A DNA stretch of 64,000 bases, taken from the NCBI RefSeq assembly GCF_008831285.2, contig NC_045140.1, positions 13,495,036 to 13,559,035 of the forward strand, given 5' to 3'. The position numbers and the translations under genes were made by a program. How positions within the stretch are numbered: the first letter of the stretch is position 1; every line of letters begins with the position of its first letter. The notes below the pieces were generated by a model. The model ran no database searches. It saw only the letters and a list, made by a program, of their open reading frames with translations, and was not told the origin of the DNA. This document shows positions 1 through 12,784 of the stretch, one piece after another. Origin of the DNA: Nymphaea colorata (lineage: Eukaryota; Streptophyta; Magnoliopsida; Nymphaeales; Nymphaeaceae).

Positions 1-1715
1 CCTTGGCCTTTAGAATCCACCATGCACTATGTCATCACAATTCAGTATTCCACTTTGATCCATGTTTACGCCAACAAATAACAATATGTTTAAATGAAAA
101 ATATGGAAAATTTCTCACCCTTCCATTAATGTATGATCAAAGCTGATGAAAAATAGCTAGATATAATTAGCTCTTCTAACTCGTCTAAAAGAGAACCAAT
201 AATTTTAGAAAAGCCAATGCACTTTGGTTTTTTAAGGTTCATTTCATAATAAAATTCTTTGAGGAACAAAAAACTATATACTTTTACAAGTTACAACTAT
301 ACCAGGTATCCTACAGTGCATTTGTTTTCATTTGAAGTCTGCAGCACGGAATAACATTGGTCTGATATTAGCTTCCTGCATCACTTTAGACAAACAATTT
401 TTGTTTATCAATTATCATGTATTGATACTTCTTATGGTTCGTGGACTTGTGTGGTTAAGAAAGCCTTGTTATTGCCAGGCAGGCCCCTCTTTCGGGTCTT
501 TGATGCCATTGATAGATTAAATTGTAACTGCTATAAAAATGCAATAAATCAATCACTAGACAATTATAAGAAAATAAAGTACATCAAATTATTAGTTGTT
601 ATAATTCACAATCGCATAAAAGATTTGATGCTGTTATACACTATAATAGTTTATTAAATATTGCATAATATATGAACTTTCTCTCGTTATGCCAAATTTC
701 CAACTATTTTCAACGAGGATGATCCATCTTTATCTCACGACTGATGACTTCTGGCAATATTTTGTGCAATTAATCTAGTATGAGTTTGTGTCTTTCTTTT
801 GTTATCTTCTACAAGACTTGTAAGGAGCACTACATAATAGTTGATGGGATAACACAGTAAGACCTTAAAGACTAAAACTTTATATCATGAGGAAAGAATA
901 ATGTATCACATCAAGTACTCATGTATTGGAAGTTGCTACAGACTTATTATTTTTAGCTTTTCTGCTAGAACTTATTTGGGCTAAATTTCATTTGGTTTAT
1001 ATGCAATACAATTCATAATCACGTTCCTCTTTGTCAGATATGCACTTTAACATGATTAACATGTTTAAACCATTGTCACAACAAAAACTTTTGGTGATAT
1101 ATTTCTCAGGCATAAAAATTTAGATAATTTAAAAATTGAAAGTAATAATAGAACCACAAAAATCTGAATTTTGAAACATGATAAAGTTCAAAACAGGTAA
1201 TGTTGAAACAAACTACGAAAAGATTAAGATATATTAAAAAAATTATTATTGAAAAAGCAATAAAATCAATTTTTTTGTGGCATTTTTTTCAAAATCACGT
1301 AAAGTTTGTAGGTTATTTATAACATGGACAGATGCACTCTTTAGATTGTCAAGTTTTAAACTTAGTTTAATTATCTGCAGGTCCTCATAGCATATATTTT
1401 CAATTACTGTGTCTTCTCTTCTCATATCTAGTGTCATTTACTCTAGCAAATGGCTTTTCAACAACTAACTTTTTACTGAATTTTTATATTTTTTTATCTT
1501 TTTTAAAATTTTCAAAAAAAAAATTTTACCACATATTACATTCTGTTATAGCCTTACATTGCACTCAACTTGTATAACTTATTACACTTTGTAACATATT
1601 GTGAAAATCAGTTAAATTGTAGAAATTGGAAAAGGAGAATTGATGGGGAGCAACAAATCTTTGAAGAAACATAAAAATAGTAGAATGGAATCGTCATATA
1701 ACGACATCAAGTTAC
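1..1715. other. AT-rich non-coding stretch, intron or downstream region of the left NSUN gene
   Basis: No ORF here resembles a known protein. The next expected exon of the minus-strand methyltransferase, which should continue directly after the DLCAAPG motif, was not found on either strand. The stretch is therefore probably a long intron running off the left edge of the window, or the gene is broken here. Confidence 0.4.
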
Positions 1716-4700
1716 CTGGAGCAGCACAAAGATCAAGAATGTGATCCCCTGGCAAAACATTTAATGCCGTGACAGCAGCTCCAGATGCAGCATCAATTCC
1801 ATATATCTAAATTGAATCAACAAAATCTACTTAGTAACATATATTAAAAAAACAATATTAAAATCAATATGATAAATGCAGTAGTTATAATATAAATATG
1901 TGTGAGTGTTTGTGTTTGTGTATGTATGTTTTTTTTTAACCACGGTATGGGACAACACAAGACATGCCCTTGAAAGTAGATTACACTCCTTGTATTGCAA
2001 TGTAATTATACATTACATCGTACCTTATGCTCTTTGCGCACTTCAAAGAAAAAAACAATGCGTATTATACGAGAAAAGTAAGTCAGCTGTATAAAATGTG
2101 AAAAAAAAACACATCTTTTAAAAGAAAATCTAGAAAATAAAAAGTGTTAAAACAAGGCGTATTATTCGCTTTTTTGCATTTTTTTCATTTTTTATAATTT
2201 TCAGGATTTATTAAATGTTTTAAATTTTTTAAAAATTTATCAAGAGTTTCCCAAGATATTCCAGAGATATACATCTTTGTCGTATTATATCAGAGAAATT
2301 TTTCACCGTACAATACCAGTACACGATATATGTGACAATGCTTTATGCAATTCAACGTTTCTTGATACTCATATTATTATTTCATTTTTAGCTAGTATAA
2401 TTTTTCCAGCATTAACTTCTTTTAAGTATTTTTCCGATTTTGTTATCTTGCAATTTTGAAATCCTTGTATTTTTTAAAAGTTCACATTTTTTACAATATG
2501 TTTCTTTAGCATACCTTAATTTGAGCTGAATCAATACAAGCTATAATACATGTTTTACAACATTACTCCGAACTTATAACACCATTTTCTCGTGATAATA
2601 TTGTGATGTTATGAAGAAAAATTCATTTTGTTGACAGAAAATCTCATAATATTATTTCCAGTAAAAAAGTCTTTTTGCAATAAAAACACAAGAAATTGAA
2701 AACCTCAGATATTTGTAAGGCCTTCAAATGAATGAAGACTTGTAAAAGATGTTAAGGCAATGATTAGTCATGTTCAAAATGATGATTTTTGGAAAACAAA
2801 AAAGAGAGATAGACATGTTCACTGAGCAATTAGTGAGGGTATTAAAATCTGTAGATAGAGAAGGAGCTACTATGGGTGTATTTGTTTAAGGAACTTGATA
2901 GAGCCAAAGAATTTACACAAACTTCTAGCAAATATAAAAAGAAGTATATATGTCATATCAATATAATAGATAAAAGATGGAACCATAATGCTTTAGTTTA
3001 GATATGTGGTTTTCATCACAATACAAATTAAGGCCCATAATGCTTTCTACTGCAGCCATTTAGATGTGTATGCCACATTTTTTGATATGCATAAATATTG
3101 AAGCACCAAATCTTAGATATATTTTTTTTGTTTAGATAGACCACAGAAACCAAATCTAAATATTTGATCAACAAAATACTCAATCAATATAATGAAGACT
3201 ATGGGAGCAGAATAAACTGGAATACTCATATTTGATGTACATCATTTTGTGAGAATTATGAGCTCTTCGATTCTTTTGAATCAGATAAAGTTTTAATTAA
3301 TCTTTCTCTAAAGACTCTTTTAACATTCTCCAATCCATTGAAGACATGTTGGCATATCTCAAAAAAAGAATAGGCTTAGATACACACGGACTCAAAGAAC
3401 CCAGCATGATTGCAGCTGGACTAACTACCACTCAACCCTATCCAAAAGAAAAAGGATTGAAAATGCCTTGCTTGAAAAGCTTTCTAATCTCATTCATACT
3501 TGTGAAAAATATACATAAACAAAAGCAGAAGATTGAAACCTTAGTCTTAACAGCAAGTTTCTACATGAGCTAAAATCATGTCCAAGAAGATCACAATGTT
3601 ACCTTTCCTTCACAATAGACCTTAGACCTAGCAATTTGAATTTGTGATGCAATTGCAAAGAAACCCGGGAGCCAGTTGATGTTTTCAAGCTTACAACCAA
3701 GCTCAGCTTCCACATCTGCAAGTAGAGTCTCAGAACCTGGTTTAAGCCTTGAAAGCAAAAGCAGTTACTTAAAATATGCACAATTCAAAACTAACGGGGA
3801 AAAAGACCATGATAAGAATTTTACATAATGCTGATACAAAAAACAAGAAGCACAATGAAGAAAGGTTTCTGTTTTTGACAATTTATCAAAGAGGTGGTGA
3901 TAGGTGAATCATGTGGGATCAATTTGCCTCTTATGTCAACTGGGGCCAAACAACTATTGGCATGTGGTTAACCATAAAATATTATAACGGCTGTACTTTG
4001 TAAGTAAAGAAAGGAGTGAGGAAAAGCCAAACTCTCAGAAAAGTGTCTTTTTGTGAGATAGCAAAAGCAGCTTTTACACCACAGTGGACATTCGCTATGT
4101 CTTAAGAGATAAACATTATGAGAAGCTACATTAAGTGTGCCATTGTGAAGTAATTACTTATTATAAGATGCGCAGTTAATAAAAAAGTGATTTTTCCAAC
4201 TTCAGGTCCAACTTTACTCCTCACTGGTTGATACTATTATGAGACTCCTCCTCCAGTTGTATATGACTCTGGAACTTAGTTGTTAAGGCGTCGCATAGGC
4301 AACACTTACTCATGGACTAGGCATGATCCACAGCTGACAGCCCTCGCCTAAGTCATGGACTTAGGCGAGGGGTTTGGTGTTGGTGCCTAGGCCCACCAAC
4401 GCTGGACTAGGCGCCAGTACGCCTAGTCCATGGAAGGTGACTTTTCACCTTCAAAGTTCTGTTCAAAGTGCTTGCTGTGTCTTTTCAAAGTGTTTTCTGT
4501 GTGTATTATGTATTTCAAAGTGTTCAAAGTGTTTTTCTGTGTGTTCTACTAATATTTATCTATGAGTTTCATATTTGTTTGTGTATATATTATAACTTGT
4601 TACATCAGTGAAACCTTTTATGATACTGGTTGTTTCTTCTTCTAACTCCCCATACTGTGAATGCAATCCTATCAAATTTGGTAACTGATTTCTTCTTCTA

Positions 4701-6817
4701 TCTCTCCACACGTTGAATGCAATCCTCTCTCTATTGTTAATTGTTATGAAGAACTAATCTCCATACACAGAAAATTGTTGAAAGACTGGCATTTGACCAG
4801 ACAACTATAGCCTGGCATTTCACTATTTATCAATGCAGGATTTCGCCTTGAGATATAATTGTTACTAAAATGTCTAACAGTGAGATTGTGAAGTTTATGT
4901 ACTATATATTCAGCCTTAGTGTTAGACCTGGCCACATATACTTGTTCTTGTACAAAAGACCCCTCATATATAGGAACACCCTATGTGCAAAAAAGGACTT
5001 GAGAATACCTACATTGTAGATTTTAAGAAATCTTCAGGGATCCATATACTCATGTCTCATATACTAAATACTAATAAGCATCTCATTTCATAAGAAGTAG
5101 ACTACGGGAGGTGTTGAGATCCACCATCCTGGCATTCAGGTCAGTTTTGTGGCAGGTCCTTATAGTTGGTATGAAATCAGGTCCAATTCTCAAACTTAGG
5201 TACAAACATGCAACAATATGTATTCCTTAAATTAGGGTGGTTGCAACACCCTATCTGCAGAAAGGACTTGATATAGTCCCTTATTGAAAATTTTGAAAAT
5301 TTTTTGATGTTCTATGTCTCCATGTTCCACACTACTGGGCATCTTGATGCTTAGCCTTTTTAAGTGTGAATCGGAGTCAATTACAGTGCGTATTTGGATC
5401 GCCCATACCAAGCACTCAAATCAATTCCAGGCTGGCTCGTCACATTCACAGTGTCAATACTCAAAATAACATCCTCATCCATGAGAATACTTTCTCATAG
5501 TCCTACATCTAAGGTTTTGAGAATAGCCAATGGACCTATATAGGTAAGCCCTACTTTGTTATGTCTCAATTTGCATTCCTTGCCAGTGTTGTGCACCATA
5601 AGGCAGGTTGAGACCCACGGAGTTGATGTGTTACCTGGTCAGCCTTGGACCTGGTCATTACCATTCACACACCTACGTCATGGGGACTCCACTCTCCAGG
5701 CCCCACACAAGTTGTATCCAGATATCTAATTACGTCAACGTGTTCTTTCCAGCGAGATACTCCTTGAATAGATTCCCCTACTTCTGAAGCATCTTTTTGT
5801 ACATGTCATTAGTCACTTCAATGCTTCCACGAGAGTCAGAGGCATGCATGCATTTGCAAACTTTGTAGTTAAAATTTCAAATGCTCCACATATGCTTTTG
5901 AATATTTTACGCGTTACCTTAATACTCATTGCAAAATGTTGGTTGGCTCGCTAACCGCCAGAACCTGACAAGCTTATTATTAGCTTCATAAAATAGATAT
6001 AAGAATTTGAATTTAGTTTGTGCCATCCAAAGACAGATTGACCTAGATCTAAATGATCTAGAGTTTATATAAATTTAGCACACCACCAAAATGTTGTCGG
6101 AACTGGTGGACAAATAACCGACATGTTTAAGAATGGAGGTACTTTGTGGAGGTCAAGACACTATAAGTTACAGTTATATTGCCATTTTCTAGAGAAGAAA
6201 ATTAATTTTTTTGTCGCCAAAAGGTGTCAGAAACGAATTTATACGCGCTGGCGATTGCCAACAAGTTAAGTTCATCCACGAGCCACAAAGCTGACACTTC
6301 GGCTCTAAAATAAGCAGTTCTCAACCCAATTATCGTAGACATGTCTAGCATTTTTTTTCACTGTAGCACTAGCAGGGTCATATTAGAATTTCATAATCAA
6401 AATGGCACTTCTGGGGGCAATTGAAAAGAGTCAATTTCGCAACACGAGAAGGACCAACCTACCAATTCGCCTTAAGATTTCCAGATCACACAAATAGCAT
6501 GTCATTTCTTTAATAAAAAATTGTATAAGAAATTACAATAAGAAAACGAAATAGGCAGGAAATTCAATAAATTCAAAAATTATTTCCACATTTTTTTTTG
6601 GAATCGTATCCTCGCAATAAAGTGAAGCCAACAACAAACTTCGGAATCGGCAAGGAAATGCATGCAGTTTACTGCCAGAAACAGGGAAGAAAGCAAACCT
6701 TATATATCGAGGAAGGTTATCAATCTCATCATAAATAGAAGGACTGAGGCCGTTCAGTGCCAGGAAATCAAGGAAAGCCTTTGGCAAGGGGAAGGGGATC
6801 TTCGGAGAGAGTTCCTT
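1716..6817 (-). CDS. NSUN-like (NOL1/NOP2/Sun family) RNA m5C methyltransferase, 5' exons only (copy A)
   Basis: Three minus-strand exons splice in frame. Exon 1 runs from an open start near 6,817 to 6,699 and encodes PKAFLDFLALNG...LPRYIR. Exon 2 is 3,603-3,747 (145 nt, LKPGSETLL...NWLPGFF...YCEGK). Exon 3 is 1,716-1,806 (91 nt, IYGIDAASGAAV...DHILDLCAAPG). All junctions have GT donors and AG acceptors with matching phase. DLCAAPG is the family's SAM-binding motif I. Proteins of this family methylate cytosine C5 in RNA. The catalytic Cys motifs and C-terminus are not in this copy and would lie left of the window. One oddity is that the exon 1 frame has no ATG between an upstream in-frame TAG (6,818-6,820) and the conserved region. 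The nearest ATG (6,829-6,831) is in another frame, so the start is lost, frameshifted or in an upstream exon. A solo LTR sits 250 bp upstream. Family assignment is strong; functionality is unknown. Confidence 0.8.
4311..4432. repeat. nested perfect inverted repeats (fold-back element) in an NSUN intron
   Basis: Outer arms of 12 bp (catggactaggc at 4,311-4,322 and its complement at 4,421-4,432) enclose a tight hairpin with 14-bp perfect arms (4,341-4,354 and 4,358-4,371) and a 3-nt loop. The stretch is rich in gcctag motifs and more GC-rich than its surroundings. It looks like a small non-autonomous element, but I see no clear target duplication. Confidence 0.5.
4950..5760. other. non-coding intronic DNA with a weak internal repeat
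   Basis: Segments near 4,976-5,090 and 5,247-5,350 share a loosely similar order of words (accctat..gcag/aaaaggacttga..., then catgtctc/tgtctcc...). This suggests a decayed duplicated element with a period of about 270 bp. No coding potential was recognised. Confidence 0.25.
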
Positions 6818-7067
6818 CTATAACTAAGCATTGGACCGCTCCGAGCGACCTTGATTTTCCATTCCTAGATGCCGCCCCAATTCCCAATAGAACACCCGAA
6901 ATCTATCCAAAACTCACGAAACCAATGTGAATTTAACCAACATAAGCCAGAAATTCGCCGTGATACAACTGAATCTCCTGATCTTCTCTACATCCAAGAG
7001 AAATTGCAAAGTGATCACGTTTATGCAGGTGCCCTGCCCACTCAGAGAATCCGACAAACCCAACGCC

Positions 7068-10000
7068 TGTCACACCCCAACCTTTTTGACCCTCAAACAC
7101 ATTTTTCTTTTTTCAAACATAAAGCATTGAAGTGTGTTGACACAACAATTCAAAAGAGGGAGCTATGCCATTCAAAACAAAGGGTGAACTTTCATTCATA
7201 TAACAATTATGATTCATACAAAATCACATCTAAGTGAATGACAAAAATGCCCTAAAACATTCAATTGATGTCTAACAAAAACAAGACATCAGTACAATCA
7301 AAATAAGACGCGTCGGCGCTACAAAAGACCCAAAACCTCCCCAGTAGGATGTGAGTAAAACCATCTGCTCAACCTGCTGCCTCTGGTCCACCAAAACCTG
7401 AAAAAAAATAAAACAACAGAAGGCTTAGCCTTCGCAGTATGACAACAAGCCAGGAAAATTCCAAACCCTCTTAGGTAGGGCTCAAATCTGAGAACAATCA
7501 TAAAAACAATTTATCGTCATGTCGTGTCAGGGCATAGCCACATCATTTGCCAAGAAAACCCCTAACATAGACCACGACATGTAAAGGTCACTCAAGGGCT
7601 ACAGTAACACAATCTCAATCACATGCAAGGCATGCTTAACATTTCATTTCATTCATAGCATTCACAGACCCATCAATCACATACATTCGTTCACACACAT
7701 TTCATTCACATACTTTCATTTTCATTAGCTTTAGTGAATTGACAGTTCCTGTGGGTGCAAACACAGGCACGTGTACACCATGGGCGGCCCATAGCCGAGA
7801 GACGACCCCCGTGGTGGCCCATAACGGTATGGATCCATTCATCCGCTGCAGCGGTAGAGCACTCATCCATGGATGTGTGAATTCCAAGGAGAGATACTCA
7901 GACTTCCCTAGGACACCCAGGTTGGGAAGACGAGAGCCCAACGCTCCAAGCACATCACACAACAGTACTCTGGGGCCTTGCATCGCCTATGCTCCGAACA
8001 GGCAAGAGCAGTGGCGAAAATAGGACGTCTTCCAAACACATTGCCACAACCCACTGGCCTCTCATCTCTTATTCTTCATTCATATACTTTTAATTGCACA
8101 AACACAAAACAATTGGTCAGCTTATGAGGTTGGTTCACTTCACGAGTGCACCCACACCTTCAATTGCCTCCACATGAGGGCTACACATACAATTAACAGT
8201 CATAGCTAGCCGTCATACAATACGGGTACAATTACCCTCTAATTTATTCATTTGCATCATTACCTGTGGCAATGTGTATGCAACAAAACACAACCTTTAC
8301 ATCAATTATCACATCAGTCATATCAATTATCACATCAATCACCTCTTTGAAAAACTTAGCCAAACCACAGAGAGTAGTCTCGATCTGTGAATGGCTCGTA
8401 GCTATCCTATGCAGTTATCATTCTAGGATGCTTTCTAATGCACAATTGGGGTCGAGAAGACACTCGACTCGATACGCCACCTCATCTATCCTAAACAGTC
8501 ATCAATTCTAGCATGTACATGCAAATGCGTAACATTTTCAAAACATGCTTCTAATAGCCTTTCAAAACAAATCATATCATGTATCAAACCATTTGCATGC
8601 ATACTCACAATCGTTCACAAAACAATCCATCAATTACATCACAATCTTAGGATCCCACAATCCTAGGAACACACATTCACACATTTGCCTAGGCAGGGAT
8701 TTGCCTGGAATGCTGCCATACCTGTCGCGCGCCCTCAAAACTCTCCAAAATGCCTCGAGCTTCGAATCTGGTCGCTTAAGGTCGACGGGACGTGCCGGGT
8801 GTACCTGCAGACATAACCACAAGATAAGATTTCTAATAGATACCTATAAGATCCAAAAAAACATAAAATAAAATCATTGAGGCACATGTCATCGCCTCAA
8901 GAAGGTATCGACGAGTAGTGTCGACCTACAAGCCCTCCAATAGGCCTCCTCCTAACCTCTTGATGTTGCCACCAAACGTCAAAATTCACTGTTTCGATCA
9001 ATCCATCACAACCCAATTCTCATTTACTTTTTTTTAGTCGAGGCATCAACCCCATAGTCATATCCAACTTACATATGCTTTCCCAAATAACTCCAAGATA
9101 CACTCGTTCACAAAAGCATGTGCCACGTGCTCACTAAGACAGTTCTAAATCTTCCCCACAACATCACAATCTCTACCATGCTTTCCTATTGCTTCGAAAA
9201 TTAACACCTCAAGCTTAAAAGATCAATATATACATTAATCATCACTTCTCCAACATAATCATAAACTTTTCCCAAAAAGCAAAGTCGCTAACATGCACCC
9301 CAAATCATCAAATTCTAAATTCTAGCATGCTCAAACAATAATTATGCATGCTTCAATAGAAAATAATAGTTGATTTAGGCTTGGTTAAGCCTCGCTCACC
9401 CCAAAATTAAAGCCTAGACTGCTGCAATCCTCTCGGCAGCCACCTCAAGCGTTCAATCGATCCCCAAGCGGCAAAAAATCGTGCAATGCCACCTCCACCA
9501 ACACCGTCTAATCACTGTTACGAGGAAAAGAACACGTCCCCCAAGCTAGAATCCTATCAAACAGTGATAAAATCAGTGAGGAAGGTTGCTCGGTTGGGGA
9601 AAAGGGGAAAAAGAATCAAAAAATGGGGAGAGAAAGCTCAAGTAGGGAGCATGTGGGCAGGGAGAGGTGCTGACAGAGGGAGGCGGACAGAGAGAGGGTT
9701 TGAACAAAAAAGGGAAAAACGGCAGTGAGGGTGAGAGTGCGTGAGAGAGAGAGAGTGAGGGTGCTGACAGAGAGGGAAGAATGCAAGCAGAGGAGGAGCG
9801 TGCAAGGATGCGTGGGAGGAAGAGGGAGAGCATGCGTGGAGGGAGAGAGAAAACGCTGCAGAGAGGGGAGGATGCGCAGGAGGGATAGGGAGGGGGTAGG
9901 CAGGCATAGAGGGCGAAAGAGATTGCCCAGAACACTCGTCCACCCACTTCATCCATGCTGCGGTCGAGCAGAGGAAACAATCGAAGAAGGAGAAGAAGAA

Positions 10001-10126
10001 GACGCTGAAGAAGTCAAGGGAGGAAAACTCCCTCGCGCGACGGGCTCCCTTCCATGAGTGGAGCTCGGGTCCGGGTCTGGACCCGCTCCAGCCCAACCTG
10101 TCTTAACAAAAGGAACGATCGTTACA
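7068..10126 (+). mobile_element. solo LTR, about 3.06 kb (copy 1)
   Basis: It starts TGTCACACCCCAACC and ends ATCGTTACA, giving TGT...ACA inverted ends. It is flanked by a perfect 5-bp duplication ACGCC (7,063-7,067 and 10,127-10,131), the signature of LTR-retrotransposon integration. No gag-pol reading frame lies inside, and no internal region or second LTR with the same flanks is present. It is therefore a solo LTR left by LTR-LTR recombination, or an unusually long non-coding LTR-like element. Its 3' part (about 9,600-10,030) is a strongly purine-rich GA tract that creates spurious long ORFs on both strands. The orientation is inferred from its match to copy 2. The super-family (Ty3/gypsy or copia) cannot be told without the internal part. 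Confidence 0.85.
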
Positions 10127-10131
10127 ACGCC

Positions 10132-10860
10132 GTTCCCCCATTCCTAACATGCTGCTCAGCAATCTGAGTCGCCCCAGATTGAAGACGCGGCTCTGATTGA
10201 ATTGGAGTTCCAAAACGCAGACTGATTCCTCCAAACACAGCAAAAGTAACAAAGATGTAGCACCGTTACTAAAAACCTACGAGTTTGAAATCCCAAGTCC
10301 GCCAAAAGACCCTAAAAGCCATCCCCGGAGGCCTTCAGCAGAGCTTGCTCGGGCCGCAAAGGTCTGCATTCGTGATATCAAGGATAATCGTGTAAACATG
10401 AATAAAGTATCCCTAACATTTTATCGAAACTTTAGTTTTTTCATGTTTTCCTCCTTCGTATTTTATTCTCTTTCTTTCTCTTGTTGAGGAAAAAACAATC
10501 CTCTCTTATGAGCAGGTAGAGTTGAAGCAAACACCTGTTGGGGGCTAGGGTCACCCACCTAATTCAATGATCCAAGTCACAAAAAAAAGTTTGGTCTCAA
10601 CAATTTACAAAGAAAACATTGTCCTTCTTACCATTATTTAATTTTTAATTATTTATTTAAATCTAACAATCTTGCAACTACTTCTAATTTCGAGCCCAAT
10701 CCAAACTATCGATGAAGAAAGAGGGATCTACCGGAGGGTGAAGCTCCTTTCTATAAGGGGGCACTCATGTTCTTATTATAAGTATAAGATTATAAGATAG
10801 TGATTTTATCTGCATATGTTTGTTTGGTAAAAATAATAATCTTCTCCCTTGATCATCATT
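10132..10860. other. non-coding stretch with one exon-like open frame
   Basis: On the plus strand, about 10,260-10,390 reads as a hydrophilic peptide (LLKTYEFEIPSPPKDP...AELARAAKVCIRDIKDN) followed by a possible donor GTGTAAAC. I do not recognise it. It may be an exon of a divergently transcribed neighbour of the NSUN gene or chance. The remainder is AT-rich and unremarkable. Confidence 0.2.
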
Positions 10861-10915
10861 CAAAATGAAAAGTATTCAATTAAAACATGAAAACGTAACT
10901 GAATTGGTCCTAGTT

Positions 10916-11045
10916 ACTCTAGCTACTTTGAAATTCGATGGTGTTTTTCGTAGTAGTCCAAGGGATTGGTTCATGTTTGGACATGCTTCGTTTGCTTTGC
11001 TTTTCTTTTTCGGCCACATTTGGCATGGTGCTAGAATGTTGTGGG
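10916..11045 (+). pseudogene. psbB: nuclear plastid DNA fragment (NUPT) of psbB, C-terminal CP47 region
   Basis: The plus-strand frame reads [17 protein letters not shown] followed by [20 protein letters not shown]. This is the strongly conserved C-terminal part of the photosystem II CP47 chlorophyll-binding protein, which is plastid-encoded in land plants. The match begins and ends abruptly (about 130 bp). Flanking codons do not continue psbB on either side, and neither psbT nor psbH follows. A few amino-acid changes (for example RDWFM for RGWFT) indicate drift after transfer. It is not expected to be expressed. The flanking DNA is AT-rich nuclear sequence. Confidence 0.88.
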
Positions 11046-11149
11046 CAATTGGGTACACCAGCCCAAATAAATTGCTTTATTTATGTATGAATACCTCTTT
11101 AACTTTTATTATTTATATATGGGTGCCCCTTAAAGTTTAAGGTTGAAAC

Positions 11150-11828
11150 TATTATTAATCTAGAGCCTCCTTGCATACCAATGGAGCACACCTAACTCTT
11201 ACTTGTAGGAAGAGATGTTTCCTGCCCATTGCACTAACCCCCTCGGAGATACCTTCATCTTGGAGTCCAGGAGTTACCGTTAAAGGGTCTAATAGCTGAT
11301 TCCACAAGGCTCAGACCAGGGTTTCTCTTCAAACCCTGTGAAGAAAAATGTGACACACAGCTAGGTTACTGCAAATTATGCACCAAAGCAAACATGTGGT
11401 CTTCAACATTACTCAAAATGTATCCTCCACATTTCCACATGCAGTTGTGGGAAGTGATATATGTTGTGTTTGATGCAAGAAGTGGTTCCAATGGCCTTTG
11501 AATAATGACACAGCTCCAAGATAAGAGAAGAAACTCAATGGTTTTCTTTGTAAAGAAAAAAATGTACAAATAACAACTTTCATATTGGGGATCAATGTAC
11601 ACTTTGGTTACACAACATGGTCAGTCGAAGCAGCCTCCTATAGTCTCTCATTCTCATGTTACAAGGATCCTTCCCTTAAAGTTCCAAGTTACTACAATCT
11701 GCAGAAATCTTGTGAGTGAACATCATACAGGAAACATCTTAATTGCATTGGCCACTTTTGTTCTATGCTCCCTTTCAGCATACAAGAGATGACAATAACT
11801 GGAAGACACAAAGAAATCAAGAATGTGA
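11150..11828. other. 3' flank of the ACR pseudogene
   Basis: No coding sequence was recognised between the psbB fragment and the ACR stop codon. The region should hold the former 3' UTR and terminator of the minus-strand ACR gene. Confidence 0.4.
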
Positions 11829-12695
11829 TCACACAAGCCCCAAAGTACAGAGGAATCTGGACCTAAAGAAGTTACTAAACAGAAACTTGGTGCTAGATTT
11901 TTGAGGAGCAGAGTTCAGACCAGCAGAGTTGTGTCTCACTTTAAGAATTGTTTGTCCAATCACTGACCTTATCTGGTCAATTGTCTTTTCATCAACGGGA
12001 TGCCCAGAGGCACCACACACATAGAAAGTGTTGATTGCTATGCCCCCTCTGGTTGTTACTTCTGCTCTAGTGACAGATAAGCTATTCTCACGAAACAGCC
12101 TTGTGACATCCGAGAGCAGGCCAACTATATCAGTGGCACATAATTCGAGCTTCAGCCCCTGAAATTCCCAACAATTTAAGAAGGAATGAGTGTTGAATGG
12201 AAGAATATGGGCAAAAGCAAAAGTTGGGAAACAACACCTACAGGGTACACCGCTACAGAATTCAAAAACGCCAAATTATAAGGCCAGTCACAGGAAGAAG
12301 AAATGTTAAAACTTAAAACAGCATTTTTCATTCTTAAGATTAAAGAGAATAAAGAAATCTACACAAATAATGACTCCTATATCTCAAATCTAGATAGCAG
12401 ATATTCTACAGTTGCTTAAATTAATATATATGGACAATTAAACGATGATGTTCTGAACTACCTTTTGTACTCTAACTCCTTCTGTTTGATATTTTAAGCA
12501 TGTAATTGGCCAAAACAATGAACCATAATACTGTAATATTCAAGGATAAAAAACAACCTGCTCATCATGAGCACTGAAATTGAAGATCCATTCATAGCAA
12601 ATGCAGTTGAGAAAAGATTAAATTAAGACATTTCCACACATAGACCTATTAATTAATAATTCCATGACTCTCTGATTCTAAAATTCAAAATGTTT

Positions 12696-12784
12696 TGCAA
12701 AACCCTATACCAAGGAACAAATGACATTAATAGGTCCAATCAAAATATTCTGCAAAACCCTATACCAAGGAACAAATGACATTA
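12696..12784 (+). repeat. short tandem duplication in an ACR intron
   Basis: The word tgcaaaaccctataccaagg with the following aacaaatgacattaa occurs at 12,696 and again at 12,751, a 55-bp period with about 35 bp shared exactly. Confidence 0.75.

Noticed and set aside
1246-1437. Minus-strand ORF near 1.3 kb as a further NSUN exon
   Set aside because: The peptide does not resemble the segment that follows DLCAAPG in this family, and it lacks good splice sites in phase.
7739-8023. Similar ORFs at 7,739-8,023 and 14,047-14,511 that look like a conserved small protein
   Set aside because: They are the same part of two copies of a non-coding LTR. The similarity is due to shared ancestry of the repeat, and the opposite strand is equally open.
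9573-10096. Overlapping ORFs on both strands near the end of solo LTR copy 1 (and 15,854-16,476 in copy 2)
   Set aside because: Purine-rich LTR sequence free of stops. The two LTR copies do not conserve any of these frames.
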